Source of the DNA: Obelidium mucronatum
Taxonomy: Eukaryota > Chytridiomycota > Chytridiomycetes > Chytridiales > Chytriomycetaceae
Length of the DNA stretch: 39,014 bases
Reading direction: 5' to 3'
Assembly (NCBI GenBank): GCA_025765595.1
Contig: JAIVFH010000251.1
Coordinates: 1 to 39,014, forward strand
The notes below the pieces were generated by a model that saw only the letters and a program-made list of their open reading frames with translations, was not told where the DNA came from and searched no databases. A program made the position numbers and the translations under genes. Below are positions 18,432 to 27,956 of this stretch, one piece after another (the first letter of the stretch is position 1; the number at the start of each line of letters is the position of its first letter).

Positions 18432-18665
18432 CGTGTAATCTCTTGTACTGATGATTTGGAACACAAAGTGTTTTTATTTAATAAACTGATATTGATAAAC
18501 ATGAAGTGATTTGTTGCGAAGTACACACCTGATGATTTGGAACACAAAGTGTTATCTGTCCCAAATCACCAAGATTTTCGATTTGTACCAATTTTCCGAT
18601 AAGTTCCGAATCGCGCCGAGAAGGCGTTTTCACTATGGCGCTTCCAGAACTCATGGAAGTCCACG
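18432..18665 (-). repeat. 5' LTR of the copia element
   Basis: 234 bp, matching 13533-13766 except for one visible substitution. Bounded externally by GGATG (18666-18670) and internally by the primer-binding region. Confidence 0.93.
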
Positions 18666-18670
18666 GGATG
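18666..18670 (+). repeat. Target-site duplication GGATG, right
   Basis: Second copy of the 5-bp duplication directly abutting the outer end of the 5' LTR. Removing it with the element restores the oxidoreductase frame. Confidence 0.92.
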
Positions 18671-18780
18671 GATCGTTTGTGTATGAGCAGACAGTCGCTC
18701 AAGGAATTGAGAACTTGCCGGAAGCATTCATAGGAATGATGGCAGGAAAGAATACTGGAAAACAGTTGGTTAAACTGTAA
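18671..18780 (+). pseudogene. Displaced 3' end of the MDR oxidoreductase gene
   Basis: Encodes the family's terminal segment: SFVYEQTVAQGIENLPEAF followed by IGMMAGKNTGKQLVKL and a stop. This is the GLENxPEAFxGMLxGxNxGKxLV ending typical of the family. It has no start or promoter of its own. It continues codon-for-codon from GAT G at 13532 (GAT G|GA TCG) once the element and one duplicated GGATG are excluded. Confidence 0.92.
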
Positions 18781-18878
18781 TCGAAAATGAATAATATAAT
18801 TCGAATAGTTTCATCATTTGGATATTATTGGCGACATCTCTTGAATCCATAGAAATAGTGGCATGCGAAAGGGCCATT

Positions 18879-20015
18879 TTAGCATGAAGCACTTCCAACA
18901 CATTGCCATACAAGAACGTTTCCAGCAACATAATTACAGGTGCAATTATTATTACAAGCTCTCGCTCCAAACACGCTACAAGAAACTCCATTTTTGATTC
19001 CTCCAACAGTAGCAGTCGTAGTTGGCTTGATTGTCGTCGAGGTTCTGGTCGTCGTTGTGGAAGTAACTTTTGTAGTCGTCTTGGCAGTAGTCGACAAAGC
19101 TGTTGTAGTTTTCGTAGTAGCTGTCGAAACAGGCGCCTTTGTAGTTGTGGTTGTAGTTGTAGTTGTAGCGGCAGATGTTGAAGGTCTCGGGCTGGGGCTT
19201 GGCACAACGCCACCAACACAAGCGTCCACTCCATTCACGCGTTGACAAGTGGCTCCATAAGGGCACTGGTATTGATACCAGCCAGAACCTCCACCCCAAC
19301 TACCAGAAGCCGCCAAGGATACGCATTGAGCAATGTAGTTCTTGTTTGTTCCACACTGGAAAGATCCCGCTGTACAACCCGAATCCCAGTAGTTTGGCAC
19401 ATCTCTTGGAAGCTCACTGCCAGCAGTTTGAGACAAAAGTAACGGGTTGTTGTGCTGGTTTGATCCGGTGCTAGACACGCGAACATCAGCCCACCCACCA
19501 AAAGCTTCGTTTTGAGGCTGTCCACCGTTGTTCGCGACATAATACCAACGAATCACGGCCTTATAGTCACCAGCAGGGATTGTAACTGGAATGGATCCTC
19601 TCTTTGAAGATGCCTCAGGCGCAATCCCACAAGTTGGATCTCTCCCGATCTCTTGCCAGGTGGCTTCGTTGTCTCGCGAAATGTAAACAATGCAACCTCC
19701 TTGGTGAGAGTTCATAAGGTTCCATTCGATGGTGGCGGGGCCTCCGGTCATATCCTGGGTAAATACGGGGCCGGGCGGGAGATAGTTGCAGAGGCTGGAG
19801 TAGTTGGGGTGAGAGCCAAGGTTAACATTGATGGCGCCTGTTAATCATTATAAGCCGCAGGCAGGTATCAAAAGCTTTAGAAGCTCACCCATCATGAAAG
19901 TGTAATCCTGCTGCTGGTCTTGAGGAAGAGCCCGAGTGATGGGCCAAGCCAAAATGCCATGAGCAGCGACTTGGTTGGCGGCAGCAATAGCGAGAACAAG
20001 GGCAGTTACAATCAT
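18879..20015 (-). CDS. Secreted lytic polysaccharide monooxygenase-like protein with carbohydrate-binding-like modules
   Basis: Exons 20015-19889 and 19837-18879 splice in frame (51-bp intron) to 361 residues. A signal peptide (IVTALVLAIAAANQVAA) is followed directly by HGILAWPITRALP. A histidine at the mature N-terminus is the first ligand of the LPMO copper 'histidine brace'. A second candidate histidine is in LMNSHQGGCIVYISRDN, and the rest (VTIPAGDYKAVIRWYYV) resembles AA11/AA10-type folds acting on chitin. Then comes a Cys/Trp-rich segment (CTAGSFQCGTNKNYIAQC to CPYGATCQRVNGVDAC) like a small chitin-binding module, a Thr-rich linker, and a C-terminal Cys-rich motif (CSVFGARACNNNCTC). Family assignment is by motif only. 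No frame breaks. Confidence 0.65.
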
Positions 20016-20748
20016 TTTGTGAACTTAAGAGTAGAATGCGGGTGGCTCTTTATACTGTTTTTGGGTAGAGCTTAATTTCGACTGCATGGCTTTGATGTCC
20101 GCGTGGTTGCGTCACTTGATGTTGGTATCCGTTTCCCCCAAATCTGCAGAAAAGAGTCATAAAAAGCTATCTAATGATAATTACTGTCCATGAATTGCTT
20201 TCGCGCTGTGATCGAGATGTTGGAGGCACGTATTGATGATGGAATGATCGATGATCCAAGTGGGGAAATTTTCGTCACACTCAACACACCAACCTTGTCA
20301 CCTGATCGGAGGAATGCTGAACAATGAGTCTTGGGAGAAAATCCAGCAGCTTTGTTTCGAGAATGGAAAAGGCAAAGTTTAATGTAATTGATGAAATATG
20401 TGAGGCCATAAGTCTCCAAGGATATTCCATCTGGAATATAGCTTAACAGTACCTTGCAAGCAATTAGAAACAGAGTAAGTAATCGGATTGATTGTTTGAG
20501 CGGCGACATATAATGGCGACTTTCATTCGCGAATGTGATAAAAGGCAGGTCTGGCTTGTTAAACCCAACACCGGCAGTTTCAAAACAAGCCCAGCCCACA
20601 AAAAACTTCATATCACACTCATTTAACAGCTCATTCAATTCTATCTTCGAGTCGGTGACGAGTTTAACCACCAACTTGAAAATTTTTCGATTTACTGTAA
20701 CTGATTGAAAATGATTGTTGAGAATAGAGTTTAAAACAAAGAGAGAAG
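20016..20748. other. Intergenic region with unplaced small ORFs
   Basis: A plus-strand frame at about 20191-20328 (MNCFRAVIEMLEARIDDGMI...) and a long minus-strand frame (20674-20171) overlap. Both have protein-like composition but no recognisable family and no convincing splice partners. One may be a gene relic. The two flanking genes diverge from here. Confidence 0.3.
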
Positions 20749-21767
20749 ATGCAAAAACCAGACAAAAAAATCATTAAAAAAAACATGCTTCCATCAATGT
20801 TCCTTTTCATCGCGGCTTCCGTGTCCACTGTATCCGCCATTAACCCAAACCTCATCAAGAACCCATCCTTCCAAGACTCCTGCGACAAAAAGAAGAGCGG
20901 CTTCTGCATCTCCAACCAACAAGACACAAAAGACCTCAAACCATGGGTCGTAATTCCATGCGCCTCCGTCCCCGCAAGCGGATGCATTGAAAACGAATTC
21001 GAAGGACAAGTGAACCTGTTTCGTGAAGGAACACATGTCGACATGAACCCAAACGGTCCTTCAGGGATTTCCCAGACGGTTTTGATTCCTACGGGATACA
21101 GCCGAGTTTAAACTCTCGTTTGATCTTGGTTTCAATACAAACTGTGCCCCACTTGCAAAGGGTGGTCTCAAGGCGGAAGTTATTGATTCAAACAATAAGG
21201 TTATTTTTGAAACGGTTTCAATGGCTTCCAAGAAGTGGGATACGGCCACTTTCAGCTTCGAATCAACCGCTTGCAGCTCCGTTCGTTTGGTTTTCACGTC
21301 TCAGATTACTGGATCTTGTGGACCCTTGTTGACCAACGTCAGACTCACTACTGTGGGAAAGCAAGATGAAAGCTTGGTCTGCATTGAAGGGAATGGTCAG
21401 ATCCCAAAGACAACCACCACTACTGAGCTTAGTACCACGACAACTGTTGGTACAACGAGCACCATTGCGCCCACCACAGAGCAAGCATCTACTACATCTG
21501 CTAGTGCCACCTCAAATGCCGCTACAAGTACAATTTCTGGCTTTTCCTCTAGTACTGGCACTGCTCAGACCACCGAATCATTGGTTTCGAAAACAGGCTT
21601 ACGTCGCCCCAACAGTCCTGATTCCAACAACAAACAATGACAAACTATACACTGTCCCAACCCCAATTCCCACAAACACCAAAGGTGCAAACGGTCTTTT
21701 AGCCAGCAACGCGATCATCTTGTCCATCACTGCCCTCACTTTCACGTCACTGTTGTTCCTTTTATAA
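20749..21767 (+). CDS. DUF642-like, GPI-type surface protein; needs two +1 frame corrections
   Basis: A signal peptide (MLPSMFLFIAASVSTVSA after a basic lead) is followed by NLIKNPSFQDSC, PWVVIPCASV, HVDMNPNGPSGISQTV and, near the end of the fold, CGPLLTNVRLTTV. This order (N-L-x-x-N-G/P-x-F-x, a V-D/M...G-x-I-x-Q stretch, then C-G-P-x-x-x-x-V) resembles the DUF642 cell-wall, galactose-binding-like fold. A Ser/Thr-rich stalk follows, then a hydrophobic tail SNAIILSITALTFTSLLFLL typical of GPI anchoring. One extra base near 21098 (GGG run) and one near 21595 (AAAA run) must be skipped. Likely acts at the cell wall. Confidence 0.5.
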
Positions 21768-21846
21768 AACACGAGAGCCCTTGAAAAGAAATAAAAATAG
21801 AGAAAGAATTAAAATACATGAGTGGATAAAAAAAATTATAAACTCA

Positions 21847-22979
21847 ATGTTGAAAATAGCTGTGATCGTCAATCCTCAATCCGGCAAAGGACAAGCACTC
21901 CAAACGTGGGAAAAGGTGACCCGACTCCCCGCCCCTGTTCCTTTTTTTTTTCCTTTTTCAAACGCACCGCTCAACACAGCCTTCTCTTGATTTTTATATA
22001 GATCAGTTCCAAGATACCTTCCAATCACATTCCCACCCTATGCACAACAACCAAACCAAACCACGCCATCGAACTCACCAAACAAGCCATCAAAGCCGGA
22101 AACCTAATCATAATCGCCATCGGAGGAGACGGGACGCTTTCAGAAGTAGTAAACGGGTACATATTGGGCAATGGCAAGGAACAAGGGGTTTCGATTGGGA
22201 TCCTTCATTGTGGGACAGGCGGCGATTTCATAAAGACAGTCGGGATACCTTCGAATCCGTTGGAGGCTTTGAATGTGGTTCTGAGTGGGAAGACGTTGGA
22301 TGCGGATGCCGGAAGGCTTGGTAAAAAATTTCCTTTTTTTTCATTGGCTCAAGCAAAACAAAGGGCTTGAAAAAAAAAAACACATTATTTTCCAACCAAC
22401 AGTGAGCACGCAATATGGTACTTTTGATTCTGTGGAGAGATACTTTATCAATATAGCTTCTATTGGACTGAGGTAAGGAACATTGATACAATTTCAATCT
22501 CCTTTAAATTTTCTCAAGTCATTGTTTTTTTTTAAACATCAGTGCCAACTTGATAAAAAAGCTGGATCAAGCAGCCCAAAATCGTACACACCATCCTCGG
22601 CCCTCTGAAATACAAGGCATATATCCTAAACTGCCACATATCAATCCGTCAGCCCACTGTTTCCATAACAACCCAACACTCCTCAGACAGCGAAACATGC
22701 ACACAAAGCATCGATAAATTGTACCTTATGGCTATAGCCAATGGAAAATACTTTGGAAACGGGATGAAAGTCTTGCGAGACGCGGACGTGACGGATGGCC
22801 TTTTCACGTGCTTGATTGTACAAGATCCGTCGAATCTGGAGTTTGTTTGGTATGCGGATAGAGGGTTGAAAGAGGGTACGTTTCAGGAGTATTGTCCCGA
22901 CAAGGCGTCAGTGTCTACGGGTTGGTGGAGCCTGTCAATGGTGAACCGGATGTATGGATTGAAGCGGATGGGGAATTAG
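21847..22979 (+). CDS. Diacylglycerol/sphingosine kinase-family lipid kinase; one +1 frame correction
   Basis: Exons 21847-21915, 22002-22320, 22403-22472 and 22543-22979 join with consistent phases. The start gives MLKIAVIVNPQSGKG, the family's opening strand and loop. The signature GGDGTLSEVVNG (nucleotide binding) is followed by LHCGTGGDF, where the usual PLGTGND is varied to CGTGGD. Then come VERYFINIASIGLSANL and, near the C-terminus, LYLMAIANGKYFGNGMKV and DVTDGLFTCLIV, as in DAGK catalytic domains. Such enzymes phosphorylate diacylglycerol, ceramide or sphingoid bases using ATP. One extra base around 22580 (CCCAAAA) must be skipped for the frame to reach ILGPLKYKAYIL. About 300 residues, near the minimal family size. 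Confidence 0.8.
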
Positions 22980-23189
22980 CGGGAGTACTCCCTGCTCAGT
23001 TTTCTATCGTTTCGAAAGCTGTCAGGATTTTTGTTCCATAGAAGAGTTATTACGGTGTAAATTGTACAGAGAAACGCTTTAAATAAATAGATGACCACCA
23101 CAAACAGTTTATTGCAACGAGAAAATGTAAGAAAAAAAAAGCAAGGAGAAAGAAGCAATATGAGGCTTTTTTTCAACTAAAAAAAATCT
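22980..23189. other. Convergent intergenic region
   Basis: Short AT-rich spacer between two converging genes. A minus-strand frame (23176-22976) is judged spurious. It contains AAATAAATAG, a possible polyadenylation signal for the kinase gene. Confidence 0.45.
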
Positions 23190-24596
23190 TTAAACTTGCT
23201 GCCCCAACGCCTTGACATTCTCTGGAACAGACGGCTTCAACTCTCCAGCCAAGGCAAAAACACTCTCATGAAGAGAACTCTTGTAAAACTTGCTTGTATC
23301 CATCAACTTTGTCAAGTCTCTTGGAATCCGCTTTCCATTCGGACTTTCTCCAGACGGGTATTCCTGCAAAATAGTCATGAACAACAAGGTCCTTTCTCGC
23401 CAAATACGCCACCCGATCTACACCAAGCAAAAGCGGATTAAATCTCGCATCAAATGCATCCACATCTTGCACACGAAGCCCAGCCGCACGCGCATTGTCC
23501 ACCATCCAACGCAATGGGATCTCAGAAAGCCCTTGCTCCCACCACCCGCCACCAATATCCGCATGCGCCCCACGGAACCACTTTTGCTCACGAACAAAAT
23601 GCGCAGGCAGTTCATCAGTGGCATCATCCAAAGCCTCAAACATTGTTGGCTGGAAAGTACTGTCGGTTTTCATCAATAGCAATCGCGTGATACGCGTGTT
23701 GGACTTTGGTTCCGATTCTGAGGTCATGGTAATTGTTTGGTTCGATCGCGCCCATGCTTTCCTCGATGGCAGTCAAGTAGCTGGAATCCAGGTACGCAGA
23801 GTATCCTTCAGGAACGTCCAGGGCTTCTACAGTGTCAAAGACTCCAATGAATTTGAGGAGAACGTGGTGGTGACAATGCTTCTTGTGGAATTCGGCACGT
23901 TTGATTGCATGTTCAGTGGACTCTGGGAGGTCCCGCGTCTTGTAGAGGTCAAAGCGGCGTTCACTTCAATCATGAGGGAATCGTGGGTGTCTGCATTGTC
24001 TGATTTGGCAAGTCCGGCATAGTTGATGAAGGAAAAGAGGGATCGGACAATTGTGGATCCACGAGAGAATCCAAAGGCGTAGATTTCGTCTCCTTCTCTG
24101 TATTCTCTTGCAAGCCATGCATAGGCATCTAGAAGATGCTCGTGGATGTTTCCGAAATTGCCTGATTTGGGGAAAATTTGAATTGCAGGCTTCGTGCAAA
24201 GAAAGACACACATACCTTCCAAATCGGCAACATTCTTGTCACCAACTTCAGTAGCAACACCAGCGTGATAATAAACTCTCTGGCTCAAAGTCGAAGGATC
24301 TTGATCGTTCTCATTCTTTCCATTTCCAACCAAATAGGCGAGCTTTACAATGTTTGAAGGAACCATTGCAGCATTGACCTTGATTCCTCCCTGAGAAGGA
24401 ACGTCAGAAGGGCTGCCAGGGTGCTGCCATGTTCCATCCACGCAGCTGTGATTTGTTTGATTCAAAACAATCAATTTAGACAGTCATCCTCTTTTGATGT
24501 GTCCAAACTCACACTACAAGCTTGCGACCACCTCCGATTGGTTGATTCCAAGAATCATCGGCAATAATGTCATGGATCGATCTAGCCTGGTTTTGC
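23190..24596 (-). CDS. DUF2235 (Tle1-like) alpha/beta hydrolase; three frame corrections
   Basis: Exon junctions 24513/24445 (67-bp intron) and 24216/24161 (54-bp intron) give RKLVVCVDGTWQ, then VYYHAGVATEVGDKN, NIHEHLLDAYAWLAREY, the nucleophile elbow IYAFGFSRGSTIVRS, KFIGVFDTVEAL, WFRGAHADIGGGWWEQGLSEI and SLHESVF. These are the ordered motifs of DUF2235, the catalytic fold of bacterial type VI lipase effectors (Tle1) and many fungal relatives of unknown substrate. Continuity needs one missing base near 23958 and one extra base near 23663 and near 23365. The 5' end is unresolved: no in-frame ATG is found before the first junction. The active serine and family aspartates are present. Confidence 0.75.
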
Positions 24597-24654
24597 AGCG
24601 TGGCACATGCGTGCAATGTCAATACTTTTCGGCACAACAAGGCCAAAGCACACG

Positions 24655-24672
24655 CTCACACACACACACACC
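24655..24672. repeat. CA dinucleotide microsatellite
   Basis: A run of CACACA units in CTCACACACACACACACC, upstream of the DUF2235 first exon on the minus strand. Confidence 0.85.
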
Positions 24673-24679
24673 TTTGCTG

Positions 24680-24928
24680 GATCGGCAGTCTTTCCGGTAT
24701 TATGAGGCTATAGTGTTATATGAGTTGATCCGAGTGTGGCAAATGGGTGATCAGCGTTGGAATCGTATCAAGGCACAAGTTGAAGACACACTCTTACATG
24801 CAACAGAGACTGGAAGCCCCATTCGGCGGAGACTCCAAGTGGGGTAAAAGAAAGCAAGGCGGTAAGCCAAGCTACTATGAGGTACTTATGAACAAGCATC
24901 AACGAGTAATTTTATTCAGAAATTGAAT
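24680..24928 (+). pseudogene. Unrecognised coding-like remnant, one frame break
   Basis: The plus frame reads FRYYEAIVLYELIRVWQM...QVEDTLLHATETGSP. After skipping one base in a CCCC run near 24815 it continues FGGDSKWGKRKQGGKPSYYE and VLMNKHQRVIL to a stop. Composition is protein-like but no family is recognised and no start or splice partner is clear. It begins next to a CA dinucleotide tract (24655-24672). Confidence 0.3.
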
Positions 24929-25362
24929 GAAGACTTTGTTGGGTGCATGTACAAGCAATATCGAATGGCAAGGAAAAGCGAGGTCAACAAGCATCTCTGG
25001 AGTTATTCCACCATTCAATTTCTCTTTTTCAGGAAAACAAAGACACGCACTGTTGCACAATGCTTGGTCGGAGTTTGATTAAAAGTTTGAAAAAGCAAAA
25101 AAAAAGTTCAGGAACCAAAACTTCCCAGCAAATGCTTGTATCCATTCACAAAACAGCGTCCCCAAATGGAGGGTATCTCATTGCTGATCAGGAGAGAGGC
25201 CAGGCAAGCAGCCTATTCAGTCCAGAGGAGGCAGCTTGGAGCGCCACTAACAAGCACGACTCTTCCAGTCAGAAACAACTCAGCCCGGTACTGCCGATCA
25301 CCTACCGTTTGTTCATTTTTGCAATATGATCACTTACCTGTATTCCGCCCTTCTCTACGCAG
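24929..25362. other. Upstream region of the hydrolase gene, possible first exon
   Basis: Contains a plus frame with ATG at about 25165 (MEGISLLIRREARQAAYSV) that could splice from CTTCCA|GTCAGA to the acceptor TCTACGCAG at 25362 in phase 0. Weak evidence. A pyrimidine-rich stretch does precede the acceptor. Confidence 0.3.
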
Positions 25363-26490
25363 ACTGGTACAGTGTACACGAAACCGCGCGGAAACTACAC
25401 CCGCTGGCTGCAAGTTCTTGCCTTCCTTTTCTTTGTCGCGTGCGCCACTGCAATTGCCTGGAAGGTTGCTGCCACGCGCGAAGCGGCAGTGCCGGCGGGC
25501 AGTCCCGCGCCTGCCGCGGCCGCCGCCGTTCAAGTTGCCGCGGCCAGTCCGAGTGTTCTGGCGTTCGCCGAGGGCGCGCTGGCCGTCAAAGACACGAAGC
25601 GGCGGCTGTTCTACTACGCGTCGGCGCCGCCGGCGACAAGTCCGCCGGCGCTGCTCGTCGTCTGCGTGCCCGGGCTGCTGCGCGACGTCGCCTCGTGCTT
25701 CGCGCAGAGTGCCGCGGCCGTCGCGGGCGCCCGCGCCGTCGTCGTGACGCCGTACTTTGCGTGCAATAGCGCCAACAACGTCTTCAGAAAGACCTGTCTG
25801 GCCGGCGAGCTGTGCTGGTCCGCTTGCAACGGCTTCGCCGAGAACGACGACCCCACTACCGGAAGCGACAGTCCCGCCACAATTACCGACAATCTTATTC
25901 TTGAGTTCAGGAAAAAGTATCCCACAATCAACAACGTGGTCGGCGTCGGCTTTTCTCTTGGCGCCCAGTTCATCAACCACTACGCTGCAATCACTACCTT
26001 GCCAAATACAGTGCCAATTCGTTTTCTCTTTGCCAGTGCTTCTGGGTATCTCTATTTTGATGCCAAGCGACTGACCCTAAAGGGCGACTTTGTCAACTAC
26101 CCCTCCTCCGATTGTCCCGACTTTAACGATTGGAAGTATGGAATACTGGGCTACCCAGGTCCTGGAAAAGCCTCTGATCTTGCCCCCCGTTTTCTCAGTC
26201 GCGACATCACAATCATTGCTTTAAAAGCTGACAACGAGTGTGGATCCTCCACTGGTTCGGGCTGTTCTTGTGAAATTACAGCCCAGTCAAACGGCTTGGA
26301 AGATCGCTTCATTCTTGGACAGGCTTATTACAACTACTTGGTCAAAGTTCACAAGAAGACTGCGGGTCTCTTTTACAAGGAAATTCCCAGCTGTACCCAT
26401 GATGCGTATTGCTTCTTTGCCAATGTGGACGTTCAAGCTGCTATTTTCAGTCGCGGTCCCGTTACTCCTTCCATTCCCAAAGCAGCATGA
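25363..26490 (+). CDS. Membrane-anchored alpha/beta-hydrolase-like protein with GC-rich 5' half
   Basis: A single long exon follows an acceptor CTCTACGCAG at 25362. An N-terminal helix (WLQVLAFLFFVACATAIAW) anchors the protein as type II or is an uncleaved signal. An Ala/Pro linker and a hydrolase-like domain follow: ALLVVCVPGLLRDV, VVGVGFSLGAQFINHYA (G-x-S-x-G nucleophile elbow), a candidate acid in ITIIALKADNECG, and a candidate histidine in IPSCTHDAYCFF. Bases ~25440-25770 are strikingly GC-rich with G/C third positions, unlike the rest of the gene and its neighbours. The initiator is not in this exon (the first in-frame candidate is GTG at 25372), so a short 5' exon is inferred. Substrate unknown. 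Confidence 0.6.
   Translation, partial: TGTVYTKPRGNYTRWLQVLAFLFFVACATAIAWKVAATREAAVPAGSPAPAAAAAVQVAAASPSVLAFAEGALAVKDTKRRLFYYASAPPATSPPALLVVCVPGLLRDVASCFAQSAAAVAGARAVVVTPYFACNSANNVFRKTCLAGELCWSACNGFAENDDPTTGSDSPATITDNLILEFRKKYPTINNVVGVGFSLGAQFINHYAAITTLPNTVPIRFLFASASGYLYFDAKRLTLKGDFVNYPSSDCPDFNDWKYGILGYPGPGKASDLAPRFLSRDITIIALKADNECGSSTGSGCSCEITAQSNGLEDRFILGQAYYNYLVKVHKKTAGLFYKEIPSCTHDAYCFFANVDVQAAIFSRGPVTPSIPKAA
25440..25770 (+). other. GC-rich island within the hydrolase gene
   Basis: About 330 bases dominated by GCC, GCG, CCG and GTC codons, visibly far richer in G+C than the surrounding window (roughly mid-40s percent by eye). It ends sharply within the gene near 25770, after which codon use returns to the local average. 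Confidence 0.8.
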
Positions 26491-26628
26491 ATGACGTCAT
26501 TTTAAGACCACAACCTTTTCCAAAAAAAGCAACTAAAACTACAAAAAAAGTTAAGAATGTAGTCTGAGTGTGCTTTTGAAAATCTTATTTCTTTTTCCTT
26601 TTCTTTTGGTTCTTACAATCCGTTTTGG
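26491..26628. other. 3' flank of the hydrolase gene
   Basis: AT-rich, T- and A-run-rich sequence with no feature recognised, ending in an A21 tract (26631-26651). Confidence 0.4.
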
Positions 26629-26651
26629 ACAAAAAAAAAAAAAAAAAAAAA

Positions 26652-26860
26652 GTGAATTGTTTCGTAAAACTAAGAGAAAAGAAAATTAGATCCCCAAAAC
26701 ATGCTTCACATCTTCAAAAAGTTGATTCTGGCACGTTGGAAGTCCCATCCTCACATGCAAACACTTGTTCCAGGACCACTAACTACCATCTGACTTGAGC
26801 TGCTCTTTCTGTTACACCAACAATTGCTGTTGAGCCTCAACGCCAGTAATGCTTTAAGCT
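26652..26860 (-). pseudogene. Decayed duplicate of the 3' end of the SPATA20/DUF255 gene
   Basis: Matches about 29331-29540 in order and spacing: GTGAAT after an A tract, AGAAAAT(T/C)AGATCCCCAAAA, then CATCTTCA, CCCATCCTCACA, CAAACACT and TTGACTTGAGC. The true gene there encodes its last residues. Here the frame is broken by many changes, so this is a truncated pseudocopy about 2.7 kb from the parent, same orientation. Confidence 0.65.
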
Positions 26861-27234
26861 TCACATCAAGGAAATTTTTGTGTACCGGGAGTCACAAAAA
26901 AAAAATCCCAAAAATGTTTCATTTTTCAGATGTTGGGCCAATCAAAAATCACGAATACAGAATAGCTATCGGCAGATATCCCAGGATTGGCTTGTTTTCA
27001 GCAGAAATTCCCACCAGAATCCCAGAATCTTGCAAATCTGATGCCAATCCGATGCCAATCCTATCTTGATCCGCTTTGCTCTAGTAAAATCAAATCCTGG
27101 TCTGGAGGTCAATTGAAAGGATTCAGAGCAATAATTAAATAAACAAAACAAACAATTCAACCATGCACTTACCTCCCCACTTGATTTCCCTTCTCGCCAC
27201 ATTCTTCCTGGACAATGAATCCAGCGACAGTGAT
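26861..27234. other. Region without a recognised gene
   Basis: Only short frames, with a CCAGAATC...CAGAATC small internal repeat near 27010. Possibly more gene debris. Confidence 0.35.
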
Positions 27235-27956
27235 TCAGATAGTCTTGCAAACATCTCCGCTCATATCTTCAAGCAAATTGTCATCGTCATCTTGTCCCAT
27301 AGCTTCTCTAATCTGGGATGTGTGCAGTCAACTTGACGGTGCAACCAAAAACCACCAAATGACAATCACCTGATCAGGCATAGCTTCCCACGTATCAGCA
27401 GTAGTAACAGGATTCTTGAAGATAGTTTGATAACTCGGAGCATTGTAGCGTCTTTTATTGAGAAATGTTCAATTGAGTTAGATATGTTTTAACTTCGATA
27501 TCCTTGAGAGAGGGAATCGCTTTCTTTATTTATAGCACTTATACTGATCAAGCCTAATAGGTAAAATTTGAATGGAGATAAATGTAGATAAGTAGTGAAT
27601 AAACTGTTGTAGTGTAGAAGTAGAAATATTGGAGGGAATTGTCCTTGAGGTCTCGGACATTCTTGGTTGGCTTGTGTGGCTTGTATCGGAGGATAGGTGC
27701 CGAGAAAATTCTTCAATTTGGAACGAGAGATAGAGCGTCGGCAGGCGGCAATTGGCAGAGAAATGAAAACAGGGTACAACTGACGTAGATAACTGATGAA
27801 CTGAACTGAACAAATAAACTTGGAGGTACAAAACTTAATATCTTTATCCTTCCAAGAGAATGGGGCCTTTCTGGACTTCTTTAAAACCTTCGCTGCAACT
27901 TTACCTGCTGCCTTTGGTTTCTCAGCAGGTTTAGCCGTTTTCTTCTTCTTTGTCAT
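27235..27956 (-). CDS. Unrecognised basic protein, exon structure uncertain
   Basis: Read on the minus strand. An ATG at 27956 opens MTKKKKTAKPAEKPKAAGKV, a Lys/Ala-rich start reminiscent of ribosomal or chromatin proteins. Near 27515-27460 a frame gives IPSLKDIEVKTYLTQLNISQ. One base later (skipping one in CAATAAAAG) it continues RRYNAPSYQTIFKNPVTTAD and then splices (27370 to 27312, donor GTGATT, acceptor CATCCCAG) into IREAMGQDDDDNLLEDMSG, stop at 27235. The last two exons look genuine. How they connect to the basic start is unclear and they could belong to different genes. Confidence 0.35.

Larger units (their letters stand above)
13533..18665 (-). mobile_element. Complete Ty1/copia-type LTR retrotransposon (5133 bp), recent insertion
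   Basis: Two 234-bp direct LTRs (13533-13766 and 18432-18665) differ at one position that I can see (A versus G near 13568). They are flanked by the 5-bp duplication GGATG (13528-13532 and 18666-18670). Read on the minus strand the order is LTR, primer-binding site, gag/RRM-like, protease, integrase, then in a second frame RT and RNase H, polypurine tract, LTR. PR-IN-RT-RH order defines Ty1/copia. Near-identical LTRs imply recent transposition. The reading frame break between integrase and RT is the only visible lesion. Confidence 0.95.

Noticed and set aside
18880..19250. Plus-strand Val/Ser/Cys-rich ORFs
   Set aside because: They are the complement of the Thr-rich linker of the LPMO-like gene; the codon pattern follows the minus strand.
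20171..20674. Minus-strand 167-residue ORF as a gene
   Set aside because: No start context, splice partner or family motif; a plus-strand frame in the same DNA looks equally protein-like.
25136..25980. Long overlapping ORFs on both strands (Arg/Ala-rich) in the hydrolase region
   Set aside because: High GC lowers stop frequency; only the 25363-26490 frame has a membrane anchor and a G-x-S-x-G elbow and stays open beyond the GC-rich part.
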